This document shows, in pieces, positions 7,728 through 17,492 of a stretch of 64,000 bases of DNA; position 1 is the stretch's first letter, and each line of letters starts with the position of its first letter. Origin of the DNA: GWE2-40-63 sp041664345 (lineage in GTDB: Bacteria; Bacteroidota; Bacteroidia; Bacteroidales; SZUA-534). The DNA lies in NCBI GenBank assembly GCA_041664345.1, contig JBAYKX010000011.1, positions 1 through 64,000 of the forward strand, written 5' to 3'. The notes below the pieces were generated by a model, which ran no database searches, was not told where the DNA came from, and was given only the letters and a program-made list of their open reading frames with translations. The position numbers and the translations under genes were made by a program.

Positions 7728-10700
7728 TTAAAAAGTAACTTTCAAGCTGGCTCCGTATTTGGTTGAGCTTGGTCCGGTAATAAAATCGAACCCTAAACCA
7801 TTGCCAACTCCTAAGCTTAACATGTCGGTATCAAAATTCATGTATTTTGGAAAGTTTACAGCTTTGAACCAGATATTCTGTCCAATTAACGAGAAATCGA
7901 TTTTACCGAAAGGAGTTTTTTCAATTGCTTTTTTAGGGATTGAATAGGTGAGCGATATTTCCCGTAACCGGATTGTGGTTCCATCAATCACATTTACCTC
8001 GGAAGGAGCTTGGGAACCAAAGCAATTAAAATAAGCATCGGTAGCGGTAATCTGCTTGGTATTAACTGTTCCATCTTCTAAATAACCGGGCATTACAAAA
8101 GTTTGCGACCTATCAAAATCGGTATCTTTGGTTATACCGCGGCCCAATAATGTATTAACTGTTTCAGAGTAAATGTCGCCACCCTGACGATAGTCCCATT
8201 GCATGTTAAAGGTGAATCCTTTATATTTCATGGTGTTAATTACGGTAAGGTCAAAATCGGGATGAGGGTTTCCAATTATAGCGGGTTCATCGGAATTCAT
8301 ATAGTACCCATTTCCATCAACCAACCGGCGGCCTTGTGAATCGGTTTTAATTTTGTAGCCATACATAACACCAAAAGGTTGATCGGCCATTGCATAGTTC
8401 CCCAAATCGGTAAAACCGTTAATCAACACTTTATCGAGACCGGCTCCCAGTTCATCAACAACACTTTTGTATTTTGTAAAGATTCCCGTAAGGGTCCATT
8501 CAAAACCAGAGGTTTGAATAGGTGTTACATGCATTTCAATCTCAATACCTTTATTGGTCATTTTACCAATGTTGACATAAGTGCGCTGATAACCGGTAGC
8601 TGGATCAAGGGTAGCCTCAGTTATCAAATCTTTGGTTTTTTTCGAGTATAGGGTAAAATCGGCCCCTAACCGGTTTTCGAAAACATTAAACTCAATACCA
8701 AACTCGGTTTCGGAATGTAACTCAGGTTTCAGGTTTGGGTTCCCCAAGAAATAAGAAACACTGTTTGAGGGTATAACTGTTCCGTCGCGTTGTACGTAGC
8801 CCCTTGCATCGGCTGATAGTACGTTTTCGGTTACATATAAGGGAGGAAACCCGGCCGATGTTCCGTAGCTTACCCTAAATTTGAGCAAATCGAATTTATA
8901 GTCGGTTTTTAACCCTTCGAACAGGGTAGATGGTAGGAACGAAAGGCTAACGCTGGGATAAAACTGGCTCCTGTTTTCGGGTTGGAGCGACGAAAACCAG
9001 TCGTTGCGGGCCGATAAATTTAGATATAAATAACTGTTGTAGCTTACCGTTGCTTGCCCAAATTGTCCTAAAGTATTCGATTCCGATTCACTTTGCAAGG
9101 GCAAATCGTTAAAGCTGTTGATGGTGCTATGGTCAGAAAAGTTTTTATGGTTCATAAAACCAAATACCACTTGGTTTGTGCTTTCCATGCCATCGGCTGA
9201 ATACTTTTCGCGTACTGAGCTTGCGCCAATCATTAAATCAAGGTCAAATGCCCCGCCAATTTCAGTATTGTAATTCAACAAAACCGACTGATCCCAAATG
9301 GTATTGAACATTTGCCGTGTTCGAAATAACCCATTTAAATAGTTGTCGTTTTGTACGGATCCTTTGTTTAGTTGGTACTCTTGTTTTTCAGCATAAAAAT
9401 CGACACCATATTTATAAGATACTTTAATTTTTTTTGATATATCGTACGATAAATTTCCTGAACCAAACAACCGGTTTACATTATCAATTGATTTGGAGTA
9501 TTTTGTAGTCCAAATCGGGTTCTGAATGTCGTTGCCAGAGCGGTAATATACACTACGGTGGTCAACGGGACTTTCATAAGGTAGCCCCATTAAATCAACT
9601 GTGCGTGGCGTATAAAGCACATCGGCAAATACCGAAATCCCGCTGCCACCGCCAATACCACTACCATCGCCATAGCTGATAGGCGGTGTTTCCATATCGG
9701 TTTTAACATAGTTCATGGTTCCACTAAAAACAAGGTTGTTGGCAAGTTTTGTACTACCCCCAAACCCCATGTTAAACCGGTTCAATTGGTTGCCGGGCAG
9801 GAATCCTTTATCGTCAACAAAACTCATATTGGCATTATAGGTGGAATTTTCGGCACCACCGGCCATATTAACCGATGTACTTGATATAGTGCCTTTTCTG
9901 AAGAATGCATTAACATTGTCGTAAGCCTTTAACTCATAAGTTGCATCTTGGTATTCAGGAAAAGCGGCAATTAAATCGGCTTGGGTAAATCGTGAATATG
10001 GATGGGGCACCACCACCGGAGGGTCGGTAATTTTGCCTCCCCAGTTACTGAAAAAGAATCCATCTTGTTGTTGGAACCCATCGCCATAGGTATCTTGCAA
10101 AACGGGTAGGTTCACCTGGTTTACAAAAAACGACTGGTTAACAGATATTTCCATTTTTTTATTGAGGGTTTTTTGCGAACCACCTTTTGTAGTTATCAAA
10201 ATTACCCCATTGCGACCTTCGGCTCCATAAATTGTGGTAGCGCTTAGCCCTTTTAATACCGAAATGTTCTCGATGTTGTTGGGGTCAATGTCAAGGAACC
10301 TACTCGATGTTGCTTGGTTCCCTTCCAAAAATCCTTGTTCGTTGTCGGTTCCTGAATTGGTACTACCCGAAAAACGGACACCATCCACAATAAACAGAGG
10401 TTGGTTGTTTCCTTTGATGGAAGAATAGCCGCGGATGGTTATATTGGTTCCAGAACCTGATACCCCGCTTGTTGATGTAATTTTTACACCGGCCACCTTT
10501 CCACTCAAAACACGGGCAATATCGGTTTCCGGTTTTTGCTCAATTTGGCCTGAGTTTACGGTTGATACGGCATATCCAAGAGCTTTTTTCTCTTTTGAGA
10601 TACCCATGGCTGTTACAACCACCTCTTCAACTCCAATGGTTGTAGGTTCAAGTGCCACATCAACAATGGTTCTCGATCCTATCAACTCTTGTTTCGGATT

Positions 10701-10937
10701 CATTCCTATAAATGAAAAAGTCAGCGTATCGGAACCCGTTGGTACGTTCAACGAATATTTACCCTCATAATTGGTAATGGTTCCTTGCGATGTCCCTTTT
10801 ATTATTACAGAAACGCCAATCAACGAAACCCCGTCTTCGGAGCTGGTGACTGTTCCTTGCACTGTCCGCTGTTGAGCAATCAATAAATTGGCGCCCACCA
10901 AGAACAGACAGAAAAACAAAAATAATTTTTTCTTCAT
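7728..10937 (-). CDS. SusC/RagA-family TonB-dependent outer-membrane transporter
   Basis: 1069 residues. Signal peptide ends near LIAQQ. A carboxypeptidase-regulatory-like domain (about 23-100) is followed by the plug domain (about 115-230), including the family signature LKGLSATTIYGAEGRNGVILITT. The 22-strand barrel closes with YGASLKVTF at the C terminus. It imports oligomeric nutrients across the outer membrane using TonB energy, with the SusD lid. It is the first gene of the SusC-SusD-lipoprotein operon. No ECF sigma/anti-sigma or HTCS gene is next to it. Whether it serves the beta-1,3-glucan cluster 10 kb away is open: the cluster has no SusCD pair of its own in the window. Confidence 0.95.
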   Translation of the reverse strand: MKKKLFLFFCLFLVGANLLIAQQRTVQGTVTSSEDGVSLIGVSVIIKGTSQGTITNYEGKYSLNVPTGSDTLTFSFIGMNPKQELIGSRTIVDVALEPTTIGVEEVVVTAMGISKEKKALGYAVSTVNSGQIEQKPETDIARVLSGKVAGVKITSTSGVSGSGTNITIRGYSSIKGNNQPLFIVDGVRFSGSTNSGTDNEQGFLEGNQATSSRFLDIDPNNIENISVLKGLSATTIYGAEGRNGVILITTKGGSQKTLNKKMEISVNQSFFVNQVNLPVLQDTYGDGFQQQDGFFFSNWGGKITDPPVVVPHPYSRFTQADLIAAFPEYQDATYELKAYDNVNAFFRKGTISSTSVNMAGGAENSTYNANMSFVDDKGFLPGNQLNRFNMGFGGSTKLANNLVFSGTMNYVKTDMETPPISYGDGSGIGGGSGISVFADVLYTPRTVDLMGLPYESPVDHRSVYYRSGNDIQNPIWTTKYSKSIDNVNRLFGSGNLSYDISKKIKVSYKYGVDFYAEKQEYQLNKGSVQNDNYLNGLFRTRQMFNTIWDQSVLLNYNTEIGGAFDLDLMIGASSVREKYSADGMESTNQVVFGFMNHKNFSDHSTINSFNDLPLQSESESNTLGQFGQATVSYNSYLYLNLSARNDWFSSLQPENRSQFYPSVSLSFLPSTLFEGLKTDYKFDLLKFRVSYGTSAGFPPLYVTENVLSADARGYVQRDGTVIPSNSVSYFLGNPNLKPELHSETEFGIEFNVFENRLGADFTLYSKKTKDLITEATLDPATGYQRTYVNIGKMTNKGIEIEMHVTPIQTSGFEWTLTGIFTKYKSVVDELGAGLDKVLINGFTDLGNYAMADQPFGVMYGYKIKTDSQGRRLVDGNGYYMNSDEPAIIGNPHPDFDLTVINTMKYKGFTFNMQWDYRQGGDIYSETVNTLLGRGITKDTDFDRSQTFVMPGYLEDGTVNTKQITATDAYFNCFGSQAPSEVNVIDGTTIRLREISLTYSIPKKAIEKTPFGKIDFSLIGQNIWFKAVNFPKYMNFDTDMLSLGVGNGLGFDFITGPSSTKYGASLKVTF

Positions 10938-11142
10938 AATTTGAGTTTTAAGTTAATAAATAGGCTTGTGAAATGTTAATTACGATAAATATCTGAATGG
11001 AATGTTGCCTACGAAATGGTATTTCGATAAAAGGTAATTTGAATCGTTTAAAGGTGTATTATGTTAGGTGAAAGGTTACCCGAAAATGGACTAACCTCAA
11101 AAAAGGAGTGTGAATTAAGAGTTGAGTAGTAATTGAATAAAA
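10938..11142. other. Upstream region of the SusC operon
   Basis: No gene. This A/T-rich stretch must hold the SusC promoter, but I found no clear TAnnTTTG match on the minus strand. Confidence 0.4.
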
Positions 11143-11172
11143 AAACCTGACAGACCGGCATCTGTCAGGTTT
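11143..11172 (-). terminator. Terminator downstream of the aconitase-like pair
   Basis: A perfect 12-base stem (AAACCTGACAGA and its complement) with loop CCGGCA is followed on the minus strand by TTTTATTC. It lies about 300 bases past the stop of the 11478 gene, after a repeat-rich spacer. No plus-strand gene precedes it. Confidence 0.75.
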
Positions 11173-11240
11173 AAATATCAATTATCTATTAAAATACTAA
11201 ATACGAAAGAATCAAATTCTTTTCAGAAGGCTGTAGTTTG

Positions 11241-11299
11241 AAGCCAGAAGCCCGAAGTCAGAAGACTGAAGACTGAAGGAAGAAGCCAGAAGACAGAAC
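11241..11299. repeat. Degenerate GAAGNCAGAAG short tandem repeat
   Basis: The stretch is built from variants of GAAGCCAGAAG, GAAGTCAGAAG and GACTGAAG, with period about 7 to 14. It is simple-sequence DNA in the spacer after the aconitase-like genes, with no coding potential. Confidence 0.6.
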
Positions 11300-11326
11300 T
11301 GAAATCAAAAGCTAGATGTCGGAGAA

Positions 11327-11441
11327 GCCCTGAATGGGCGTAATAACATAGCCCGGTGGCGAAGCCCCGGGAAAAAGATTAAAAGCAAATGCGGTGCATC
11401 CAAACATATTTTAATGGAATGCCATCGTAACATGCACCGCA
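11327..11441. repeat. Bipartite extragenic palindrome
   Basis: A small hairpin GCCC-TGAAT-GGGC (11327-11339) is followed by the linker GTAATAACATA, then a GC-rich hairpin (11351-11371, CCCGG...CCGGG). An outer inverted repeat TGCGGTGCAT/ATGCACCGCA lies at 11390-11441. The first two hairpins have the same plan as 26158-26204, so they form a dispersed family. Confidence 0.6.
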
Positions 11442-11477
11442 ACATAGAGAAGTCAAAAGACCACAACCCAGCACCCT

Positions 11478-13253
11478 CTATCCCTTAGCTATTGCATTCA
11501 CCAACCCTTTGTGTTTAATTATTTCCATCAGTTTTTCGGGCAGTGGCGGAATCTGGAATACTTTTTCGTTGATCCTGATTTCTCCTTTTGCAAAGTCGGA
11601 AGTAACCGAATCGCCAAAATGGTAGGCATTTACAATTTCGGGACTTACAATTAATAGCAACCCTTGGTTGATGCACGAACGGTAAAAGATACGGTTCACC
11701 GATTTTACAATTACCGCTTTAACATCAGCATGGGCTAATCCAACGGCAGGATGCTCACGGGAACTGCCGCACCCAAAATTGTCGCCTGCAATAATAATGT
11801 CACCAGCCTTTACATTTTCGGCAAATTGGTCGTCGAACCCTTTGAACAAATGGGGCAAAATAGCCGGTGCATCGGAACTTAGTACATTATAGGTGAGGTT
11901 CCCGGCAAACATCTGGTCGGTGTTCAAGTTATCAACATCGGAATAATTCCAAACACCTTTGTTTTTTCGGTTATCGCCCGGTTTAATATCTACGGTAGCG
12001 CTTTGGGGCTTTGAATAGAGGAACTTTTCGTTGCCCGGCACTGCCCGTGGATCCGTTATTTCACCTTTTAATGCCGAAATTGCCACACAGGCGGGCGAAG
12101 CCAGGTATATCTGTGACTCCTTGTTGCCCATTCGCCCTTTGAAATTTCGGTTAGCAGTTGATATTACAGTGGTTCCATCGGCAGGGATTCCTTGTCCGGT
12201 ACCCAAGCAAGGACCGCAGGAAGAACCCAAAATAATTGCTCCAGCATTCATCAATTTGGTAATAATTCCTTCTTCAATGGCTTGCAGGTATATTTCTTTT
12301 GATGCCGGGGCAACCAATAATTGCATCCCAAAAGGAAGGGTCTTTCCGTCAAGGATTTGAGCCGCAATTCTCAAGTCATCTATTCTTCCATTGGTGCAAG
12401 TCCCAATCATGGCTTGCTGAATTTTTACTCCTTTTACTTCGGCAACAGCCTTTACATTGTCCACATGATGGGGTGCGGCTACCAACGGAAAAATATCACC
12501 CAAATTAATTTCAATTTCTTTTTCGTAATTGGCATCACTGTCCGACCAAACACCGGGGTTCATTTCTTTTCCAAGGAATTGTGCCAATACTTCATCGGGT
12601 GGGAACACCGCATTTTTGGCTCCCATTTCTGATGCTAAATTGGCAATGGTCATCCGTTCCGAAATGGTCAAGGTTTTTACCCCCTCACCATGGTACTCAA
12701 TACTCATGTAATTAGCGCCATCGCTGCCAATCATGCCAATAATCCAAAGCGAAACATCTTTAGCATACACGCCAGGTTTAAGTTTACCCGTTAGTACAAT
12801 TTTTAATGTTTCAGGAACGCGGAACCATGTTTCGCCCCGCCGCCAGATTCCAGCCGACTCGGTGCGGTCGATACCGGCGGCCATGGCATTGAAAGCCCCA
12901 GCTGTTGAGGTGTGGCTGTCGCTGCCCACAATTACCATCCCCGGACGGGCGTGGTTGGCCATAATCTGGTGACAGATTCCGCTTCCCACATCGTAGAATT
13001 TTTTAACTTTCTGATCTTCTACAAAATGGCGGATGGTTTGGTATTGGGTGGCCAGTTTTGCCTCGGTAGGAGGGGCGTTGTGGTCGAGTACTACCAACAA
13101 TTGATCCGGATCCACCAACTGGATACCACCCATTTTATTAAAGGTGTTTTTGATACTGGAAGTATTATCGTGGGTAAGGATTAAATCGGGTTTATGGAAC
13201 ACAATGCTCCCGGCAGAGGCTCCAAATATTTTTTCAACAAATGTTTTTCCCAT
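11478..13253 (-). CDS. Fused large/small-subunit hydro-lyase of the aconitase superfamily (LeuCD/homoaconitase-like)
   Basis: 591 residues from the ATG at 13253 (MGKTFVEKIFG). The frame opens at 13280 but would then overlap the upstream gene. The large domain has the LDHN motif (Asp57-His58), SDSHT (about 111-115), and the three [4Fe-4S] cysteines: CTNG (Cys286) and CGPC (Cys346, Cys349). The C-terminal swivel domain (about 420-591) has GDNFGCGSSREHP. LeuC and LeuD are usually separate, and here they are one chain. The family includes isopropylmalate isomerase, homoaconitase and dimethylmalate dehydratase. No leuA/leuB lies nearby, so the substrate cannot be assigned. It is probably translationally coupled to the next fused homologue upstream. 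Confidence 0.85.
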   Translation of the reverse strand: MGKTFVEKIFGASAGSIVFHKPDLILTHDNTSSIKNTFNKMGGIQLVDPDQLLVVLDHNAPPTEAKLATQYQTIRHFVEDQKVKKFYDVGSGICHQIMANHARPGMVIVGSDSHTSTAGAFNAMAAGIDRTESAGIWRRGETWFRVPETLKIVLTGKLKPGVYAKDVSLWIIGMIGSDGANYMSIEYHGEGVKTLTISERMTIANLASEMGAKNAVFPPDEVLAQFLGKEMNPGVWSDSDANYEKEIEINLGDIFPLVAAPHHVDNVKAVAEVKGVKIQQAMIGTCTNGRIDDLRIAAQILDGKTLPFGMQLLVAPASKEIYLQAIEEGIITKLMNAGAIILGSSCGPCLGTGQGIPADGTTVISTANRNFKGRMGNKESQIYLASPACVAISALKGEITDPRAVPGNEKFLYSKPQSATVDIKPGDNRKNKGVWNYSDVDNLNTDQMFAGNLTYNVLSSDAPAILPHLFKGFDDQFAENVKAGDIIIAGDNFGCGSSREHPAVGLAHADVKAVIVKSVNRIFYRSCINQGLLLIVSPEIVNAYHFGDSVTSDFAKGEIRINEKVFQIPPLPEKLMEIIKHKGLVNAIAKG

Positions 13254-13263
13254 AATAGTATTT

Positions 13264-15072
13264 TTAAAACAGTCCGCCATTCTTATATATCTCTAATTGA
13301 ACCTCAGAAAAAGGTTCTCCCTGAACCGTAATATTGTTCTTCAAATTGGTAATTATTCCGGTAATAAAATCAACTTTTAAAACATCGCCATCGGCTATAT
13401 CAAGTGTTTTCAGGGTTTTGTAGGTAACAATTGGAAAAGCAGCATTAATGGCGTTCCGTTCGTAAATGGCACCGTAACTTTCGGCCAATATAGCACCGAT
13501 ACCCAATGATGCAAAACAGTCAACCGCCTGTTGGCGCGAGCTTCCAGATCCAAAGTTCTTTTGAACTACTACAATTTCGCCCGGTTTTGCCTGCTTTGCA
13601 AAATTCTCATGCCCCTTTAAGTTATCAAAGGTGTATTGCCCCATTTCCTTACTATCAGTAATTGCCAAATAGCGGTTGTGGAAAATCATGTCGGTATCAA
13701 TATTGTCTTCCTTTACATACCAACCCCGACCTTCAACGGTGGTTGGTTTCTCCGCTATTTCCTTTTTCTTTGTACCCAATACTTCTTTCGTTAAACCGCT
13801 TGTTTTGGGCGAAGCAAAGAATGCCGGTTCATCGGGAATATCATCAGGTGTGGTAATCATACCAGCCACTGCTGAGGCAGCTACAACCACTGGACTTGCC
13901 AAATACACTTCACCTTTTCCTTGTTTTCCGGGAAAATTGCGGTTTCCGGTACTAATAGTCACTTCACCCGCTCCGTTTTGTCCCACCTGACCGGCAGCAC
14001 AGCCCGCACATCCAGCATTTGAGAGTAATGCTCCGGCATTTTTAAATATTTGGACCAACCCTTCTTCAAGGCATTGCTGCCATATTTCATCGGTAGCCGG
14101 AACAATTTTCAGTACCACACCCGGAGCTACCTGCCTACCTTCTAAAATACTGGCTGCAGCGCGCATATCTTGCATACGGCCATTGGTACAGCTTCCAATA
14201 AAAGCGGAGTCAATTTTAATCCCTTTTACTTCCGAAACGGGCACTGTATCGTGAGGTGCACCAGGACGTGAAACCCGTGGGGCGAATTCCTCCAAGTTTA
14301 AATTATATACTTTTTCATAATGGGCATCTGCATCTGCTTTAATGGGTCCCATCTTTCTTCCGGTGCGTTCTTCACAATAATCCATTACAATAATATTGGG
14401 TTCAAAAAGGATGATAATACAACCCATTTCGGTAGCCATGGAGGCAATGGTAATGCGTTCGTCTAAGGTAAATCGATCAACAGCTTCGCCATATATTTCA
14501 ACCGAATAACCCAACAGGTCGTTGGCTCCAAAATGGTATAATAAATTCAATGCAATATCTTTTGCCCTCACTTCTTCGGGCCATTCACCGTTTAAATTAA
14601 TCTTTACCGATGGAGGCACTTTAAACCAAACTTTTCCCTTGTTCCAAGCGGCAGCAATATCTTGGTCGCCCATACCTTGCCCAAAGGAACCAATAGCTCC
14701 TAAAATATTGGCGTGCGAGTCGGTGGTAACTGCTGTTGAACCGGGCCAGGCCAATCCCTCTTGTATCATGGCATGGGTACCAATTCCTTTATCAATATCG
14801 TAAACTTTAATGCCATTTTCGCGGGCATACAAACGGCAGATATGCTGATTCACCGCGTATTTTTGGTCGGAACCGGTTGGATTGCAATCGAAGGTGAAAA
14901 ATGTTTTTAATGGATTTTCGATACCCAATTTGTGATCTTTCAGATGTTTAACCACATTGGCACCACCAAAATCGCGGGCAGCACGGGTATCTATTTCTAT
15001 ATCTACAATATCCCCGGGTTTTACGGTACTATATTTCGAGTGGTTGGCAATAATCTTTTCAATGAGTGTCAT
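13264..15072 (-). CDS. Second fused aconitase-superfamily hydro-lyase with altered active site
   Basis: 602 residues, with the same fused large plus swivel layout as its neighbour but divergent. The cluster ligands are kept: CTNG (Cys295) and CAGC (Cys355, Cys358). TDSH is present at 117-120, and the swivel domain has NFGSGSSRQQA. Where the family has Asp-His-Asn, this protein reads FDCNPTG (Asp62-Cys63), so the active-site histidine is cysteine. The swivel specificity loop reads NIDTDMIFHNRYL, against NTDQMFAGNL in the neighbour. The neighbour's start lies 10 bases past this stop. The pair may act on successive or related substrates, or form a heteromer. It could also be annotated as aconitate hydratase or isopropylmalate dehydratase large subunit. 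Confidence 0.85.
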   Translation of the reverse strand: MTLIEKIIANHSKYSTVKPGDIVDIEIDTRAARDFGGANVVKHLKDHKLGIENPLKTFFTFDCNPTGSDQKYAVNQHICRLYARENGIKVYDIDKGIGTHAMIQEGLAWPGSTAVTTDSHANILGAIGSFGQGMGDQDIAAAWNKGKVWFKVPPSVKINLNGEWPEEVRAKDIALNLLYHFGANDLLGYSVEIYGEAVDRFTLDERITIASMATEMGCIIILFEPNIIVMDYCEERTGRKMGPIKADADAHYEKVYNLNLEEFAPRVSRPGAPHDTVPVSEVKGIKIDSAFIGSCTNGRMQDMRAAASILEGRQVAPGVVLKIVPATDEIWQQCLEEGLVQIFKNAGALLSNAGCAGCAAGQVGQNGAGEVTISTGNRNFPGKQGKGEVYLASPVVVAASAVAGMITTPDDIPDEPAFFASPKTSGLTKEVLGTKKKEIAEKPTTVEGRGWYVKEDNIDTDMIFHNRYLAITDSKEMGQYTFDNLKGHENFAKQAKPGEIVVVQKNFGSGSSRQQAVDCFASLGIGAILAESYGAIYERNAINAAFPIVTYKTLKTLDIADGDVLKVDFITGIITNLKNNITVQGEPFSEVQLEIYKNGGLF

Positions 15073-15176
15073 ATTTGTTTTTTTTAGTTAAATATTTTTT
15101 TAAATCTGAAAAAGCAACTATTTATAAAAAGTAAACATACAAAAACATGTTTTTTACCATATTTATTGGCAAAAAC

Positions 15177-15209
15177 TTGTGGGGAAATTAAACATTTATA
15201 ATACTTTTG
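15177..15209 (+). promoter_or_regulatory. Candidate promoter of pyruvate kinase
   Basis: TACTTTTG (15202-15209) fits the Bacteroidota TAnnTTTG -7 element. A TTG lies at 15177-15179, with a slightly long 22-base spacer. The leader to the ATG would be about 40 bases. Confidence 0.4.
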
Positions 15210-15256
15210 CAGCCAATTAAAAAAGTGTTATTAAATATAAATTTAGCCTCTTTTGT

Positions 15257-16675
15257 ATGCAGAAATTGACAAAAATCGTAGCCACTATTTCCGATCGTAA
15301 ATGTGATGTAGAATTCCTTGAAAAGCTATTTCATGAAGGGATGAATGTGGTTCGGTTGAATACGGCTCATCAGAGTCATGAGGACACATTAAGGGTTATT
15401 CAAAACGTTCGTAAAGTTTCAGAAAAAATTGCATTATTGCTTGATACCAAAGGTCCTGAAATACGAACCACGAGTGTAAAAAATGCTATACCGGTGGCTG
15501 AAGGTGAAATTATAAAACTCAAAGGTGCCCCTGAATTAGAATCAACCCGTGAGATGGTTTGTGTAAACTATGCAAATATAGTTGCCGATGTACCCGTTGG
15601 AAGTCTTATCCTTATTGATGATGGGGAGTTGGAAATGGAAGTTGTTGATAAAAATGTGGAATTCTTACTATGTAAAATAAAAAATGCAGGGGTAATTGAT
15701 GGAAAGAAAAGTGTAAATATTCCCTCTGTTTCCATAAAACTTCCTTCGTTATCAGAAAAAGATAGAGAATATGTTCTTTTTGCTATTGAAAACGAATTGG
15801 ATTTTATTGCCCATTCGTTTGTGAGGAACAAAGAAGATGTATTGGCTATCCAAGAAATATTAGATCAGCATAAAAGTGAAATTAAGATAATTGCTAAAAT
15901 TGAAAATCAAGACGGCGTTGATAATATTGACGAAATATTGGACTATGCTTATGGCATTATGATTGCCCGCGGCGATTTAGCTATTGAAATTCCACGCGAA
16001 AAGATTCCGTTTGTTCAGAAGCAGATAATTAAAAAATGTGCAAAGCGAAGGAAACCGGTAATTGTTGCAACTCAAATGTTGCATTCAATGATTAAAAATC
16101 CAAGGCCAACTCGGGCTGAGGTTACCGATATCGCTACCGCTATTTTTGATGGCACCGATGCCATTATGTTGAGCGGTGAAACGGCTTATGGGAATTATCC
16201 GGTGGAATCAGTTCAAACCATGACAAGAATTGCTTTAGAAGTTGAGAAAGATAAAGAACCTTTTGTTGATTGTGGATACGAAGTATTAACGGATGATGTC
16301 TCTGCTTATTTATGTAAGGTAGCGGTGAAATCTGCAGTACGAATGAATGCCAAAGCTATAATTGCCGATACAACCTCAGGTAGAACTGTTAGGAATGTTT
16401 CATGATTCAGAGGAAAAGTCCCCGTTTTTGCAATGGTTTATCAAGAACGGACCATGCGTGAATTGTCACTATCGTACGGAGTTTATGCCAATCATTTAAA
16501 ACCGTTTAATACCACGGATGAATTTTTAAGCTATTCTTCCAATATGTTGATTAAACACAAAGAATTGAAAGAAAATGATAAAGTGGTAATATTGGCTGGA
16601 AGTTTTGGTAAGAAAAAAGGGGCTAATTTTGTTCAGATATTACCATTGCACGATTTGCTTAAAAGAAATAAGTAA
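15257..16675 (+). pseudogene. pyk: Pyruvate kinase interrupted by an in-frame TGA
   Basis: Pyruvate kinase converts phosphoenolpyruvate and ADP to pyruvate and ATP, the last step of glycolysis. Seen are KGPEIRTT, the IIAKIENQDGVDNIDEI strand with the catalytic Lys, MIARGDLAIEIP, and the RPTRAEVTD...MLSGETAYG signature. After TSGRTVRNVS there is TGA (16403-16405). The same frame then continues with FRGKVPVFAMVYQERTMRELSLSYGV to a TAA at 16675. Homologues read (A/S)AFRGK here, so one sense codon is replaced by stop, with no frameshift. The 382-residue product would lack most of the roughly 90-residue C-terminal domain. A sequencing or assembly error, a real nonsense mutation, or readthrough would all fit. 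Other genes here end in TGA, so the genetic code is standard. Confidence 0.85.
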
Positions 16676-16715
16676 TTCCGTTAGTACTTTTTGAACCTTA
16701 TACAACTATAATTTT

Positions 16716-16746
16716 GAAAGACCTGGTTTACCGGGTCTTTCTTTTT
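16716..16746 (+). terminator. Terminator of pyruvate kinase
   Basis: The stem GAAAGACCTGG pairs with CCGGGTCTTTC (one U-G pair) around TTTA and is followed by TTTTT. It lies 41 bases past the pyk TAA. Confidence 0.85.
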
Positions 16747-16841
16747 AAAAGTAGCCAGAAATTATTGCTATTTTTAATTTTCTTTTATACGGATTGTTTT
16801 AAAGTAGATGGATTTTGCACAATTGAATTATCAATAGTTTT

Positions 16842-17480
16842 ATGAATCAAATTTCCTGTCTTTTATCAACAGCTTATTGGCCTCCCATTGAGTATCTTGC
16901 TGCTTGCATACAGTTTTCTAAAATTAATATTGAATATTGGGAAACCTATCCCAAACAAACCTATCGGAACCGATGCCAGATATATGGACCCAATGGCATT
17001 CAATTGCTGATTGTTCCCGTTGAAAAAGGTTCTTTTCATAAAGTTTTAATAAATGATTTGAAAATTACTTATGATACCCATTGGCAGAAAAATCATTTAA
17101 AATCAATGGAGGCGGCTTATCGCTCAAGTCCGTTTTATGAATATTATATCGACGATATATTGCCAATTTATAAAAAGAGGCACACCTATCTATTAGATTT
17201 GAATCACGATATTTTAACCCTTACTTTTAACTGGTTAAAAATTAATGTAAGGGTAGATAAAACAATTTTGTATGAGCCAGCAGGTAATTTTATGGACTTT
17301 AGAAATGAAATTCATCCTAAATTAAAAGCACCAGCCATCAATAATCAAGTACAGCAACCATCTTACGTACAGGGTTTTGAGCAACGACATGGTTTTATAC
17401 CCAATCTATCAATCATTGATTTGGTTTTTAATGTTGGACCAGAGTCATTATCTTTTGTGGAGAAGGGATTGCTACCTTGA
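16842..17480 (+). CDS. WbqC-like family protein
   Basis: 212 residues with the WbqC-like features: an N-terminal AYWPPIEYLAAC block, the basic stretch TYRNRCQIYGPNGIQLLIVPVEKG, and the WQKNHLKSMEAAYRSSPFYEYY helix, which is the most conserved part of the family. The C terminus carries YVQGFEQRHGFIPNLSIIDLVF. WbqC proteins are found in O-antigen clusters and in many Bacteroidota housekeeping contexts, where their role is unproven. It starts after the pyk terminator, ends in TGA, and lies 12 bases before the PAP2 phosphatase gene, so the two are co-transcribed. Confidence 0.85.
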   Translation: MNQISCLLSTAYWPPIEYLAACIQFSKINIEYWETYPKQTYRNRCQIYGPNGIQLLIVPVEKGSFHKVLINDLKITYDTHWQKNHLKSMEAAYRSSPFYEYYIDDILPIYKKRHTYLLDLNHDILTLTFNWLKINVRVDKTILYEPAGNFMDFRNEIHPKLKAPAINNQVQQPSYVQGFEQRHGFIPNLSIIDLVFNVGPESLSFVEKGLLP

Positions 17481-17492
17481 AAATAATATCCA

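Noticed and set aside
16403..16405. TGA as selenocysteine or a recoded sense codon in pyruvate kinase
   Set aside because: The position is non-catalytic and normally Ala or Ser, I see no convincing SECIS hairpin right after it, and other genes here (for example the WbqC-like gene) end in TGA.
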